A stretch of 64,000 nucleotides of DNA, from assembly GCF_000003815.2 (NCBI RefSeq), contig NC_049993.1, forward strand, positions 2,405,434-2,469,433, read 5' to 3'. How positions within the stretch are numbered: position 1 is the stretch's first letter; each line of letters begins with the position of its first letter. This document shows, piece after piece, positions 1-11,929 of the stretch. The position numbers and the translations under genes are program-made. Source of the stretch: Branchiostoma floridae (lineage: Eukaryota; Chordata; Leptocardii; Amphioxiformes; Branchiostomatidae). Below the pieces are notes generated by a model. The model saw only the letters and a program-made list of their open reading frames with translations. It did not search any database and was not told where the DNA came from.

Positions 1-624
1 GAGGGCCTGTTATCATCGAACGAGCGCTCTTGAACCCATTCCTTAATTCGCTCATTAAGTGTCGTTAGCACCAAACGGTTCGAATGTACAGTTCCCCAGA
101 CGGGTAGCAGAAGCGAACATAGGAGCAAACTACTACTACCCCGATGGTACCCAGGCTACCACTGAGGCTACCAGGTAATGACATCAAGCTAGAGGAACAA
201 ATCCAAGTACTACTCATTAACATAAACCAAGCAGATGTAGTGTAGCCTGACCTTCCTCCCCTGGTCTGGTTGTAACAGTTGGCACCATGTCCAGCCAGGA
301 CCTCCCTCTCCAGATGGTAGAACAAGATATGGCCCTGGCTCGTCTGGAAATGGGAAATTTAATACAGTTACTTAAGCAATTCAATATAGTTACCAAAGCT
401 CTTGGGTCAACATCTTGCAAAGGTGATGGTCACCTGTTATGTCAATCATTCCACAAATGTGGTCAAACTGAATAGATAAATAAAGCTGGCATTGAAGACT
501 GTCACTCATCCTCGGCCAACTCTGCTTTTTGTCAGAAGATGAGAGTCAAGTATTATCTCCAAGCAGATCTATCGGGGGCAAAAGAGGATCAAAAGTGCTA
601 AACAGCATCAAACTGGCTGCTGAG

Positions 625-740
625 ATATGTGTGTGAGAGTGTATGTTAGTGTTAGTGTTAGTGTGTGTGTGTGTGTGTATGTGTGTGCATGTGTGTGTGA
701 CTGTGAGTGTTTGCTTACATAGGAACATGTGTGTGTGGTC
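625..740. repeat. GT-rich microsatellite
   Basis: Imperfect (GT)n with GTTA interruptions, seen directly. It creates a long open stretch on the minus strand that reads as Thr-His repeats and is not a gene. Confidence 0.9.
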
Positions 741-973
741 ATCTTTTGCGACTTATAACAGATAATTCCATGCACATTGTCAGTATTATGACTTTACACA
801 GGCAATTAGTGGATCATTTTTACTTGCTTTTGACCACATACTTGGCAATTATTTATTCAGAAGTCAATAAGTTTAACTAATAAGAACTGATTCTGGAATT
901 TGTGACTCCTTGGTGCAATTGACAGCAGTTTGCAGTTACCCATTGCAATCAATTGGCATCTCATATCTCACTA

Positions 974-1181
974 CTGTAAATGCAGAAACTTTCACTGTGG
1001 TTTAATGTTAGCGGTTTTCGCGTTGGCCGCTTCACCACAAATTAAAAACCACCACGAACATTTTTCCATGGCACTTAGAGACTCCATTGCATGGTGCTAC
1101 CGTGAACTTAAAACCACCACGAAAAGTCCCTTTTCCCGCTACCACGAAATTAAATCCCCGCGAACTTAAATGCATTTATAG
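974..1181. mobile_element. Short TA-flanked MITE (copy 1)
   Basis: About 208 bp bounded by inverted ends CTGTAAATGCA and TGCATTTATAG, each next to a TA dinucleotide, consistent with a TA target-site duplication of the Tc1/mariner type. The interior contains repeated CACGAA/CGCGAA blocks. A second copy of the family at 6361-8297 is split by another transposon. Confidence 0.7.
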
Positions 1182-1317
1182 TAACACCCTGCAGGTTACA
1201 GTACTGATGCAACAATGCCAAGACTGAGGTGGTGGTGGGACATTCTCTACATAACTTGGGATTAAGTTGTTAGAGATTGGGCGGCCACAGACAAATATCA
1301 GGCATGTAACACCAGGA

Positions 1318-1407
1318 TTAGCCTGGATACCAGACTTCCTAGCAGGGTACCAATCACTCAGTGGCGGCAGGTAATGAGTAAAGCTAACAAGGCTGGCATC
1401 CAGGCTA
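1318..1407. repeat. Short foldback element
   Basis: Inverted ends TAGCCTGGATACCAG and CTGGCATCCAGGCTA lie about 55 bp apart. The same terminal motif bounds a foldback at 25341-25434, so this is a small dispersed family. Confidence 0.55.
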
Positions 1408-2029
1408 TGTCAGTATGTGATCTCAGGTTCTTGCATTGCTGCAAGTTGCTTTGGCCTTGAATTTTTTTCTTCATTCATGATATCATGCTCAACCCTTAAA
1501 ATATAAAAACTCCAACTGTTTTGATCTTGGACATGTCAAGTTTAAGGCTTCCACTATTGCCATAAATGGAAACGTATCAAGCATTTGTCGTGATTCTTGA
1601 TACATTGAAACTGATTGTAACTTGGAGCTCAAATATGACACACATATACAATAATTTTTTTCTATTTCAAACATAAATAAATCAAGAACTGAACAGATAG
1701 AAACAATATCTATGACTTCTTTGACTACTAGTACATGTAGTTGCATTTAGATTATGACCTGCAAATTACTAGTATGACCTATTTCTGTTGTAAGCACAAA
1801 TCATTCAAATTAACACATCAATAACAAGAAAACAATACACAAAAGGGTGTCAATATCTATTCTGGGAACAATTCCCACTGTCCTTCAAACAACTGTACTA
1901 TTGTTATTGAGAAGACAATAGAACAACAACAACATTCCTTCTATTGATAACATCTGTTATTTGGGAGAAACAATATATTTTCTGTATTGCAACTACTCAA
2001 GAATGGAACTACAACTTAGTACAAGTGTA

Positions 2030-2203
2030 GAAATTCGAGGGGCGAGTAAGAACAGAAAGAAACAACATACCGACTCCCGGGATTCGAACCCGCGCCGAAC
2101 CCGGGCAGCCGGATCACAAATCCAACGTGCTAACCACAACACCAAAAGCTCAAGAGCTGTTGGCGTGGTCAGTTTGGCAGCGCTAGAACCCCACTGTTAC
2201 ACT
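2030..2203 (-). repeat. tRNA-derived SINE-like repeat, copy 1
   Basis: On the minus strand a tRNA-like block (2071-2142) has an A-box-like TGGTTAGCACGTTGG and a B-box GGTTCGAATCCC, the split pol III promoter of tRNA genes. It is embedded in a longer conserved unit and lacks a convincing acceptor stem, so a SINE is more likely than a functional tRNA gene. A near-identical copy lies 277 bp away. Confidence 0.6.
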
Positions 2204-2306
2204 ACTCCCCCTTTTCTTTTCAAGATTCGTCCTCGAATCCCCGAGATCGACATCCCTGTGTGGCACATACTAGCCTGTTACTCACAGGGCCGGCGTGGGA
2301 ACCATT

Positions 2307-2484
2307 GTAGAAATTCAAGGGGCGAGTAAGAACAGAAAGAAACAACACCCCGACTCCCGGGATTCGAACCCGCGCCGAACCCGGGCAGCCGGATCACAAA
2401 TCCAACGTGCTAACAACAACACCAAAAGCTCAAGAGCTGTTGGCGTGGTCAGTTTGGCAGCGCTAGAACCCCACTGTTACACAA
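2307..2484 (-). repeat. tRNA-derived SINE-like repeat, copy 2
   Basis: Nearly identical to the unit at 2030-2203, in the same orientation, with the tRNA-like block at 2351-2422. One visible difference is CCACAACACC in copy 1 versus CAACAACACC here, next to the A box. The copies are separated by about 100 bp of unrelated sequence, so this looks like a local tandem duplication. Confidence 0.6.
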
Positions 2485-2536
2485 GGAAGGAAGGGGGAAG
2501 CATGGGTAAAGATACTTTCCCTACAATGCTCACACC

Positions 2537-2725
2537 TTAGGCTCCCTTCATGATGAAAAAATCGAACGGTTCTATCCATTTGGCCAGAAAATCCGACAGA
2601 AAACGGTAAATACATTTTGTGTTCACGATGCAAAATTGTACACACGGGCAAACCATTTCAGTTCCTTGAAAAGGAATGGTAATGCATGGTAATGTGACCT
2701 CTGACCCGCTGAGTTTGTTGTGGTC
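2537..2725 (-). mobile_element. Fragment of the GGCCCCGTTCATGAT-ended MITE family
   Basis: The stretch from TTCATGATGAAAAAATCG through AAACCATTTCAGTTCCTTG to the TGACCTCTGACC region matches, in reverse orientation, the right half of the Harbinger-like element at 13675-14774. It is diverged and truncated. Confidence 0.6.
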
Positions 2726-3002
2726 CTGCAACCATTGTACTTCAGTGTCAGATCATATTTATAGGTCTTCGATCCGAACAGAACAATGTCTTGCTGAAAC
2801 CGTATTCCTTCATTGGACTTGGAAAAATATTCTACCCTCGATAATCATAATAATATAATATGCAATAACATTTCCTCTGAATCTCCTGACACATCCCCCC
2901 TTCCATATCAGGACTGTCAGTTCCCCATTTGACCAGGGGGTGGGATAATAAAGACAAATTTTTAGACTAAATCAAAACGAGGCCAAAATACCCAACAGAC
3001 TA

Positions 3003-4821
3003 CTCTCATGTCCCTAATAAACGTACCGGGACGTTTATTTTTTTCAGCCTCACAATCCACCCGGTACGTTCTTATTTTGGACGGTACGTTTATTTTTTTT
3101 CTGAAAATTGGGGATTTGCTTAGCCAGGACCTTCAAAGAATTGAATTTTGGGGGGTTTTCTGCCCATATTTCCGCGGTATTTTTGCTCAAAATTCCGTAT
3201 TTTTCGGGCGAAACAGCGCGGATTTCCTTGAGCGTGTACGCGTACGCGGTACACTTTCGGTGATTTCGGCCGATCTCGCTATGACGCTACGAAGTAAATG
3301 TTGTTCTTGGGGGAAAATAAAACACCACACTGACGTTTTGGAATACAATTTTTACATAAATAACTTTTAGTTTTCATTTAGTAGTAGTTTACAGTCTGTG
3401 TTTACATCGTAAACCAGCACCTTGCACGAGGAATTTCCCGCCGGTCTGGTGGTTCCATGCGCTTTCGGCAGCGAGGCGGAAGAGTGATACGTTCACATAA
3501 TAAATGCTGGACGTAAAAATAACAACTATAACTTCGTTTCCCTTGTGATATGAGGCTTGACGCCGCAAATTCTCCCAAACGACAGGAATTCGTCGGTAAA
3601 AACAGCAAGTTCATAATCATTTCTAAGCATCAACCGCCACAACTTTCCTTTCTAGATGCATGTGCCATTATGCCGAGATGGTCACGTCGAAATAAAACTT
3701 TCTTAACGTAGGCTTATTTCTTTGACAAAAATCAACCTTAGTCTAGTTTTCACATAACTAACTTTTATTTAATAGATTTTAATCGTTTTTATACCGTAAT
3801 CACTGTATTTTATGCTACACATCAGAAATCATGTTGCGATATTTTACCTTGGTAAAAGTGGAGCCGTCCACTGACCCCTAGTGACCTTGTTTACAGCTGC
3901 TGCGACGCCATGTTCGAGAAAAACCGAAAGACGGAGATTTCCATTTTTGGCCCGCGGAATACGAAAATTGGGACAGCTTACATGCATTTCAAGAACCTAA
4001 AACATCAGATACATGAACGGACGGTCTATTTGTAAAATCTGCCCATAGTAGCCTTCCAGTCTGCACAGAAATGACGATGTAGAGAAGGGTAGAAGTGCAA
4101 AGAGTATGAGATGAGAAAAAAAACGCCACGTGAATTCAACAACACTTCGCATAAAATCACATAATTTTGTATAATGTTTCCTTTATTCAATGTCTCCTTC
4201 GTAAAGAGTCCAAGTTGAACCGACATCTTGCTGATGTAGTACAGAAAAAAAAAACGTGATCCCCTCGTGGATAATTTACTATTTAGCGCAGCGTAACGCG
4301 GCCGGCCACGCGCCCGTGACGGCAGTGTTGGCATAGCGGCCGGACTGAAAATCGTCTGGCCGCGACCGCATTCGACAGGTGACCGCTATAGACTAATTTC
4401 TTAATGCATAGGTCAACTGGAAAAATCCAAGGGACCGACGAAAACTGACCGCATGACATGACCTCAGTTACGTGGCCCCTATACTCAGGTGACCCTAAGG
4501 CAGGTTTCACTGCGAATTTCAACTTACCTTTTATTAAAAAATTGAGAAAACATCATGATTCGAACAAGATATCTATAGTTCTTCAGCTCATCATTTATAG
4601 AACTAACTGATGTGGTTCTTAGGCATAAATGAATAAAAAGACCTACCTGCTTATCATCTCCTTTTCTTTGGACAGAAGTAGCATGTTCACAGTTAAATAC
4701 ATGTCAATTTGGTAATTTTCCAGGGGGTATGTTTATTCCGGGGGGTACGTTTATTAGATATTGACGATTTGTCCTGGGGGTATGTTTATTCCGGAAGGTA
4801 TGTTTATTAGGGACATGAGAG
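3003..4821. mobile_element. 1.8-kb inverted-repeat DNA transposon, non-autonomous
   Basis: The ends are near-perfect inverted repeats of about 25 bp (left CTCTCATGTCCCTAATAAAC, right GTTTATTAGGGACATGAGAG), each flanked by TA. The subterminal regions repeat the AATAAACGTACC theme several times. No transposase is seen. A segment near 4290-4500 matches the core of the different element at 14844-15761, so the interior is mosaic. Confidence 0.75.
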
Positions 4822-5150
4822 TACTTTTCAAGCTGAGAATCCAGAAATTATACCGAGGACATTTTATGTAACATCCTTGATTGATGATTATACTGATTAT
4901 CACTTTCTAGAGCAATAGGAGAAATTCTGCACCCCTACCGTGACAGCCACACTGGTTGAGTCCGGTCTCCATGCTGCCTTCTGATTGGTCCCCAGTGTTC
5001 GCACAGATTCCTCGGAGCGACAGTGGCACACGATCTGCACACATGGCTGTAAGACGGAAAAACATACGCCCGATTTATAACCAGAAAATTGATGGACGTA
5101 CTACAAAGTACAACTTAAATCAAGCTAGGTCATGTTGATTTGATCATACG

Positions 5151-5509
5151 TAGGGCTTCAATTTGAATTTCATTGAAAAACTTTTTTCTGCATACCTGCA
5201 CTGTTGCAGGCAACATTGAAAATTACCTGCACCAGACAAATTTTACCTGCACCACTCTGAGTTTAGGAAGTATGGACCATACTAAAATTGTTCAGGAACC
5301 ATTGCAATTTTGTCTTTTATACTTTATAAGTGGTAAAATTCAATGCAGTTAATAACAATGCACATACACCTACATCATAGGACATTTATGTACTACAAAC
5401 CCGGTACATGAACCAGTGCAGGTACGGTGCGGGTAGACACCAGAAATATCTGCACAGCTCCAATTTTACCTGCACTAACTTGCATACGCAGGTAGTATTT
5501 CGCGCCCTG
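5151..5509. mobile_element. Possible MITE related to the CAGGGCTCGAAATT family
   Basis: The right end reads ATTTCGCGCCCTG and the left AGGGCTTCAATTT, imperfect inverted repeats. The interior repeats TACCTGCAC in both orientations and includes the phrase GCACAGCTCCAATTTT shared with 16143-16429. I see no target-site duplication. Confidence 0.4.
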
Positions 5510-6360
5510 ATATGGATGATATCCAAAAAGACCCCCCAAAGTGATGCAAGCATGCTTATAGAAAAAGATTTGACTCAAAAAAAAAGTTGCCTTCGTGATA
5601 TAATCTGTGGTCAGGAAGGTTAAACAAAGAATGACTGTAGTACAGGCAGTTGTATACTGTACAACTTACAAGAGACCCTTTATTTTTGTTCTTTTGTAGT
5701 CTCACATCTCTATCAGCTTGGAATGTTCTAATATAATCAAATCAACATGGCTTTACTGTTAACAAATCAAGAATAACACTACCACAAACACAATCCCTAA
5801 TTCAAGACAGCTGAATCTGTTTTAAGAAATGTGATATTTGTCAGCATCTGATTTTACATATCATATGAATGTAGGTCAGATTGATTATGGGGTAGAGGAA
5901 AATAACTATACTCTCTATCTCTTTAACATAAAACAGGTGTGATTAGTAGAGTACACACATTTGAAAGTTTTCAAAATCATTTCAAATTCAAAAGGTGCTG
6001 TAAGTTGTTGACAAAGTCAAGTTGTACACTATATTTGAGGCTATTGATGAATAGGAAAAGGACCCCAAAATAGTCAAATAGACCAAGGTGGTGTTGCAGT
6101 TCTAGGAAGGATGCAAATCTTAACAATAGATCTAGATGCTTACAGCAAACTCAAACAAAAGATTTCACTCTAAACCGCAGCGAACTTTTTTGTTTTGTCC
6201 TTTGCCAACCTATGCCAAACACTACATGTATGTACTATAATACATTTTACAGTATGTGCTGGAGGTGCATGCTATGAATCAAAATTGCAAATGATAAAAA
6301 CACACATAGAGCAGTAAATACATGATTATTATGAAGTGCTACGTATCCAGAGGGTAGATA

Positions 6361-8297
6361 CTGTAAATGCAGAAATGTTCGCGGCGGATTAATGTTCGCG
6401 GTTTTCGCAGTGACCACTTCACCGCGAACATGTTTCTATTATGGTATTACACTGCAGTCTATGGTGTTACCGCGAACCAGCGTTCCCGCCAGGCATACGT
6501 CTTTACGTCTTTGGACGCATTTTTTTCTGGAAAGACGCACTCAGCTCGGCTGAATGCGTCCATAAAAAATCTGTAAGAAAGGCTGACCTGTACCACCAGT
6601 GTACAAAATGTATCTGGAATCTTTTAAAAAATCTGTCTTTATAAGAAGGAATCCTACCTTTACAATTTATACTTCAAATTGTTCACTTTCCGGTCATCCC
6701 ATGGGGCGGAGCGCGGCACGTTTTACAACTAGCGGACCCATGTGCGACACACCCAGCCACGCGCCAGTCTGAGCTGTCCGTTGCGCAATATAATTATTTG
6801 TAGTCCGTGAAATAACGTTACATCTGACAGCCAGCATTCTGTAACACTGGAAGAAATCTTATGCAGATTTTATATTCTGATTTTAACATGATACTTACTT
6901 GTCCTCATTTTCATGTATTTGTTAAAGATTTGTGGTTAATACTAGTATTGAACAAACAAACTGTTCTGCGCGAGTGTTGCACATCTCAACAAAAGTTCTC
7001 ACGCTGTGGGCAGTTGATTGGCAGTCGGTTTCTTTGACAACAGGCCGCCGGCGCCAAGCAGTCTAGATTGGCCACCAGGTCCAAATCCAATCATCTTAAT
7101 AACCAATCGGCGTTTGCTAAATGTAATGATGTACTCTGTCATTGGTCACCGGAGAAAATACAAAAGTTACCGAGTATTAGCGCACGTGACGTTGTTTTGT
7201 GATATTGGTAGGCGCCCGTGTCGTCTGGCAAGTTTCTTCCCTAGCTGCTAACAATTTGCTATTAAAGTTTCCCCATTTATCCAAGTTAAAAAAGCGGTGC
7301 GCGGTAAATAAGTGAAGAATCTAAAACTATACACTTTATTTCTTATTTCCAAAATTTCTTTTGTTTCAAAAAGACAAAATTTGTGGCAGAAAAGGGGCCG
7401 CAATATTGTTGTCAAGCGTCGATCGAGTCGGCTGTGCACTGGCGTTGGCCTCCGTGGCACATGGCGCGGCACACCCCCCTCCCAAGACGGACCGTCGATC
7501 GCAGCGCCCAGCACGTTGGAACGTCTTTCTGGCTACTAGTTCAAGGCTACCCCGGCACTGATCACTGCCAAAGAGGCAACAGATCGTCCTCCTTCGAGTA
7601 ATGTATAACGTTCTTGGTCTATTTACAAATAAATCCAGCCAAAGATTTCACGCCGAAAACGGGGTTACATGAGGTCGCAGGAAACAAACGCACGCTCGTG
7701 GAAAATGACGGCACGGCCTTGTAAAACCCCACCGATTCGTGAGTGTGATGTCGTCGTTATTTTATCGTCTCGGAAAACTATTTGATGAGGAAGGGCGCAA
7801 CATCGATCGCACGAGGTCGACATTTTTTTATTCAATGACGGAAGAAATTGGCAGAATTTTTCCATGGGCTGACGAACTGGCTAGAGCCCTGTTGCGAAGC
7901 ATAAAAAATCCAAAAATTTTCGTGTCTGGAGAAATTATACCCGGGCCAGATCACTGACGGCTGATTCCCCGTGCTGTAGTATATTACGGGAGTAAAAGAG
8001 GCAACCGACATCCAATCTCAAGTGCATGATTTTCCTCTCAAATTGCGGGAAATTGTGTTCTAGAGGGTTTGAAAATCCAAATTTTCCTGGGGGAGCATGC
8101 CCCCGGACCCCCCTAGAACGCGAGCGCCTGCGGCGCTCGTCTCGCGCCTCCGGCGCTCAATACCCCCCTCAGAAATATTTGGACGCATACTGTCAAGAAC
8201 CTGGCGGGAACGCTGCCGCGAACTTAAATCCACCGCGGAAAGTCCTTTTACACGCTACCGCGAAATGAAATCCCCGCGAACTTAAATGCATTTACAG
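6361..8297. mobile_element. TA-flanked MITE (copy 2), split by a nested transposon
   Basis: Outer ends CTGTAAATGCAGAAATGTTC and its right-end partner ending ATGCATTTACAG are flanked by TA, as in the copy at 974-1181. Removing the nested element and one copy of its 8-bp duplication leaves about 191 bp, the same size class as copy 1. Confidence 0.75.
6478..8215. mobile_element. hAT-like non-autonomous transposon nested in a MITE
   Basis: 1,738 bp with perfect 16-bp terminal inverted repeats (CAGCGTTCCCGCCAGG / CCTGGCGGGAACGCTG) and a perfect 8-bp target-site duplication CCGCGAAC at 6470-6477 and 8216-8223. The 8-bp duplication and CAG start are typical of hAT elements. No transposase reading frame is present. 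The right subterminal region carries a GC-rich foldback around 8085-8160. Confidence 0.88.
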
Positions 8298-9613
8298 TAC
8301 ATTTTCTTTAGTGACACTAGTTTATCATGTACCAGCACGACTAAAAGCAATTGTTTTGTTGCTAGTAGCTTGCCGGTAAGTCGCCGGTGTGTCCATTACT
8401 GTAATCCATGAAGTTGTTTACCCAGGCCAAAGATCAGAGTAGAAAATGACAAACATGTTTTGATTTGTTGTGTTGGGCCATGTTGATTGGAGTATATGGA
8501 TGACATCCTCTGGTAGTGCCAAAATTGAGTTTGAGGAAAAAAAATTGCCTTCAATAACTGAAACAAACAAAATACTAAAAAAAATTTTAGATTCTTCAAA
8601 AAGTTCAATTTTTTTCTTTCACATCTTGAATCTGCTTCTTTGACCATGACTTTGGGATTAACTTTCCACATTCAAAGAAATCAGTACTAGTATCAATCTT
8701 TAAGTATTATTTTTTTCATTCAAGTGCAAACAACAGGCACATTATCTAATATTTGCAGCTGCTTAAGATAGAGCAATTTACAACTTATGGTCGAATCCTT
8801 TTTTTGTTTGTTTTGGAAATGGACGAAAATAGATGTGCAACCACCAACCAGATGTCATCCATATTTTTTAATCAACATAGCCTTGTTGTTAATCTTCTAG
8901 GAAATGACCCAAATAACATAATTAAACAAAGATATTTCAAACAGTAGCAACAAATAACACTAACAGAGAAATATGCATGGCCATAGTTTCAGTACCAAAG
9001 GTCATTACTAGTATATACTAGTTAGTACTACAGTAGTAGTCGTTGTGAAATTTTTTACTATCAGCTATTCTGCTTTTGTATCAACAAAAAAACAAGTTAA
9101 CAAGAGGAAAATAGCTGATGAAGGATATGAAACATTCTTTGAATATCTTCAGGGCTAAATTATTTCCAGCAACTAGAATAATTCCTTGGAAAACGCCCAA
9201 GTTGTGGCATTAAAATTATATCAACATTTATAGCTCCAGGTTTAGAATTAGATGAAGAGGTGTTAGTTTGAACAAACGATCGGGTATTGCTGTAGGGTTT
9301 GGTAGAAGTTTACAAACACGGGGATTTGAGGGAAGAGCGTCGGAAAATAAACAAATTATGGCCACGAAGCGAAGCGAGGTCAAGTATAAAAAAAATACGG
9401 GTTGTCAGTCAACCGGTCACGTCAACAGCGATCTGACTTTTCTTCCTCTCAAATATCCAAAACTAGAAATGCTAACAAAATTAATACCATATCTTGGTGA
9501 AAGTATGGAAAGATTCTAAAATCTACAGTAAGCCAGCTTACGGAGGCCATAGATATTTTCTAGTGACGATTTTGCAGTTCAAAGAGCGATCAGCCGAGAA
9601 GAAAAACACTCAC

Positions 9614-9754
9614 CCGGCAGTACCAAATAGCGAGGGATCTCTCGGTGATGACGGCGAAAAGGACGCGGTCCCGGTTACACAAGACGGAGTGGAGCCCGCC
9701 GATGTCTTCAGGAGGCACGGCCAATGCCTTGGGCCAGCCTACGGGAAAATACAT
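9614..9754 (-). CDS. RIC1: RIC1 homologue (RAB6A-GEF complex partner 1), first coding exon
   Basis: The minus strand encodes 47 residues beginning MYFPVGWPK and ending LAIWYCR, directly followed by a strong donor (GTGAGTG) after a complete codon. RIC1 proteins begin with a closely similar block: MYF, then GWPK, then a Phe-Phe-Ala-Val-like strand, then IWY and Arg at an exon end. In the known family RIC1 pairs with RGP1 as a nucleotide exchange factor for Rab6 at the Golgi; this exon is the first strand region of its N-terminal WD40 propeller. Only this exon lies in the window; the rest should lie beyond position 1. The start is the first ATG that gives the conserved N terminus; an inverted CCAAT pair sits about 110-140 nt upstream. 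I infer identity from the N-terminal pattern alone. Confidence 0.85.
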
Positions 9755-9862
9755 GGCAGAAAAGACTGGGAAAATCACTCGATGGCACTCCGGCAATCGC
9801 TGGAAGTTCACCTAGGTCGCCATGTTGGGGACGTCAGGAGGCATGTTGTTACAGACGATCTG

Positions 9863-9892
9863 ATTGGCCAGCTGTCGACCGCATAAGCCAAT
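9863..9892 (-). promoter_or_regulatory. Inverted CCAAT-box pair upstream of RIC1
   Basis: ATTGG at 9863-9867 (CCAAT in RIC1 orientation) and CCAAT at 9888-9892 lie 109-138 nt upstream of the RIC1 start codon, in a locally CpG-richer stretch. The placement suits a TATA-less promoter; no TATA box is seen. Confidence 0.45.
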
Positions 9893-10639
9893 AGAAATCG
9901 ACCTTTCATTTCCTGCCTCGTTTAGTACGAAAGCCTACAAGTACAATTTATTCCTGACAAAAATATTGTGAAATTTCTCAAAAGGACAAAAAATTAGCGA
10001 TTATTGCTAGATATAGTGGAAATTTACGTTAATATTGTAGCTTAAATGATGCAGTGTGTTGCTCACTACAATGTATACAAAACGTATACGTGAAAAGTTA
10101 CTGTCATTGCTATGTCCCTTTTTCAGTCCTTCAGTGGCCAAGTCGGATTTCAAATGACAATGTTTTGGTATTGCATTTTCACTTACAGTTTCTTTGTATT
10201 TCTTTTTCAATATTTGGTATTTCTTCACTAGTCTGTAAGGAAACGAGTATTGTATCCACACTGTGACGGCCAGCTGAATAGGATAGCACTTTAATAGGCT
10301 GGATTGATAATGCAATTCAAAGAATTTGTCAACAGCATTATATGATGAATTCAGAATAGCAAATAACGTGATACATAGAATTAAAACGAGGAGTTTTAAT
10401 CTGTAAGCTTAATCAAAACAAGCTATTCATATTGGTGTATTATTGCAGCCAGTATTAAACGTTACCCAATCTGAGTAATGACGCTGTTAACGTGCTTATT
10501 TTTCCTTTTTGTCAAATTCATCAATAAAGATTTTTAAAAGTCTTTCAAAAATCAAATTGTTACTTAAGATGATAAAATATAGTGTTATCCGGCACTCCAA
10601 ACTTGTGCACACCAGTTATGCCATTGAAAACATTAATTG

Positions 10640-11010
10640 TACTTATGGGCCTTCGTAGACGTGGGCGCGGCGTCCGACCAACTGACCAATCACAAGCCGT
10701 GCTGTAAATCTAATTAAGTGGTTATCAATGAAGTTTGCAGTTTCCCAGAGCGACCGGGTCAGGTCTATTCACAGCGCTACACTGACAACCTACAGGCGCA
10801 TTCCTTACCTGAAAAGACTTCTGAGTGGAGGGGCAACAACACAAGTACGTGTATTTATTACTTTATCATGACTTGCTTCCTTAGAAATACCCAAGTTTAG
10901 GATTAAGACATGTTTTGTTGTTGAAATCTACACGATCTTTGTTTACTTCCGGTTTGTGAGCGAACGCGCCAAACCCAGAAATGGCGACTTCCAGTATAAA
11001 TTTTCAATCA
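10640..11010 (+). promoter_or_regulatory. Possible DYNLT5 promoter and 5' untranslated exon
   Basis: A CpG-bearing island between RIC1 and DYNLT5 holds a CCAAT motif (GACCAATCACAAG), an ETS-like CTTCCGGTTT and a GCGCCAAA motif. A possible donor GTACGTG lies near 10845. The first recognisable DYNLT5 coding exon is preceded by a splice-acceptor-like AATGTAG, implying an upstream untranslated exon. The link is inference. Confidence 0.25.
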
Positions 11011-11929
11011 GGAATCATTTAATACCAAAATTTTGGCCCATTTTAATCGTAGATAATGTTGTTACTATGTCTTGTTGTCGTTTGTTATAGATACAGTGTA
11101 AATTCCTTTGTAGCCAAGCGGTTCTTTTGTGGGAAACAAAAAAGGTGCTCTGGTGTAGGTTTCATGTACAAGTGTACATAATGTCGAATTTCACTCTCTT
11201 TTGTTTAAATTGTTGTCAACCAAAACGTTTGAAAAGCATAAGTTATTGGCGTTAAGGAAGTACATTAAAGCATATTTTATCGTTAGTAAAACAGAATTGA
11301 GTAAAATATGATTTTCAGGTAAAACTGAGCCATCGCCCCCCCTCCCCCTTTTCCCTATCGAGTCTATCAATATTTATGAGGGACATTCCTTTGTTGGTGT
11401 TTATCACATGAAAAAAAAAACTTGTCAAAACTACCAACTTATGCATTCACCCAGTAGCACTAGTCTTTAATTGGTAAGCCCAACAATGCAAATAATTCCC
11501 CTAGTGACTTTATAGTCAAGAGTAATTATGTCAGTTGCCCAGATGTATGCTTCGAAAAAAAATGGACCCGATTCCCGCCAGGTGAATTTCATGTCATACG
11601 ACAATGGCAATTACAACAAAGGCTTATATCTTTGGTATACAACAACTTTCATGCTTCATGTGGTTCCGCCCCCAGCATTGGGAGACAAATATTTTTACAA
11701 TCCGTCATATGTCACGTTACTCCAGGGTGGACGTACTATGACCATTCAGCAAGAAGGTCTGAGAAGCTCACGGCCTTGTCTGAATGCACTACTTAAGATC
11801 ATGGAAAACTAATTTGCATTAAATAACAGAGTTTTAAGATAACAAGATTATCACCATTGTCATTGTTGATTCGGGATTTACTTGTCCATCAGTCTTAATA
11901 AGTAGTGTTTGATAGTGATTTAGTTTGTT

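Larger units (their letters stand above)
1..9613 (-). other. Probable RIC1 intron 1: repeat-rich, no coding exon recognised
   Basis: I find no further RIC1 exon on the minus strand between the first-exon donor and the window start, so this stretch is probably first intron (inference). It holds a GT microsatellite, foldback and TA-flanked MITEs, two tRNA-type SINE copies, a 1.8-kb inverted-repeat element and a nested transposon pair, listed separately. A short plus-strand open stretch at 287-475 resembles no family I know. Confidence 0.5.

Noticed and set aside
2071-2142. tRNA gene (anticodon region TTTGTGATCC suggesting tRNA-His)
   Set aside because: A and B boxes are good, but the acceptor stem does not pair convincingly and the block sits in a longer duplicated repeat; SINE origin is more likely.
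9494-9886. 130-codon plus-strand open stretch
   Set aside because: It is antisense to the RIC1 first exon, which has clear family similarity and a donor site; the plus-strand product resembles nothing.
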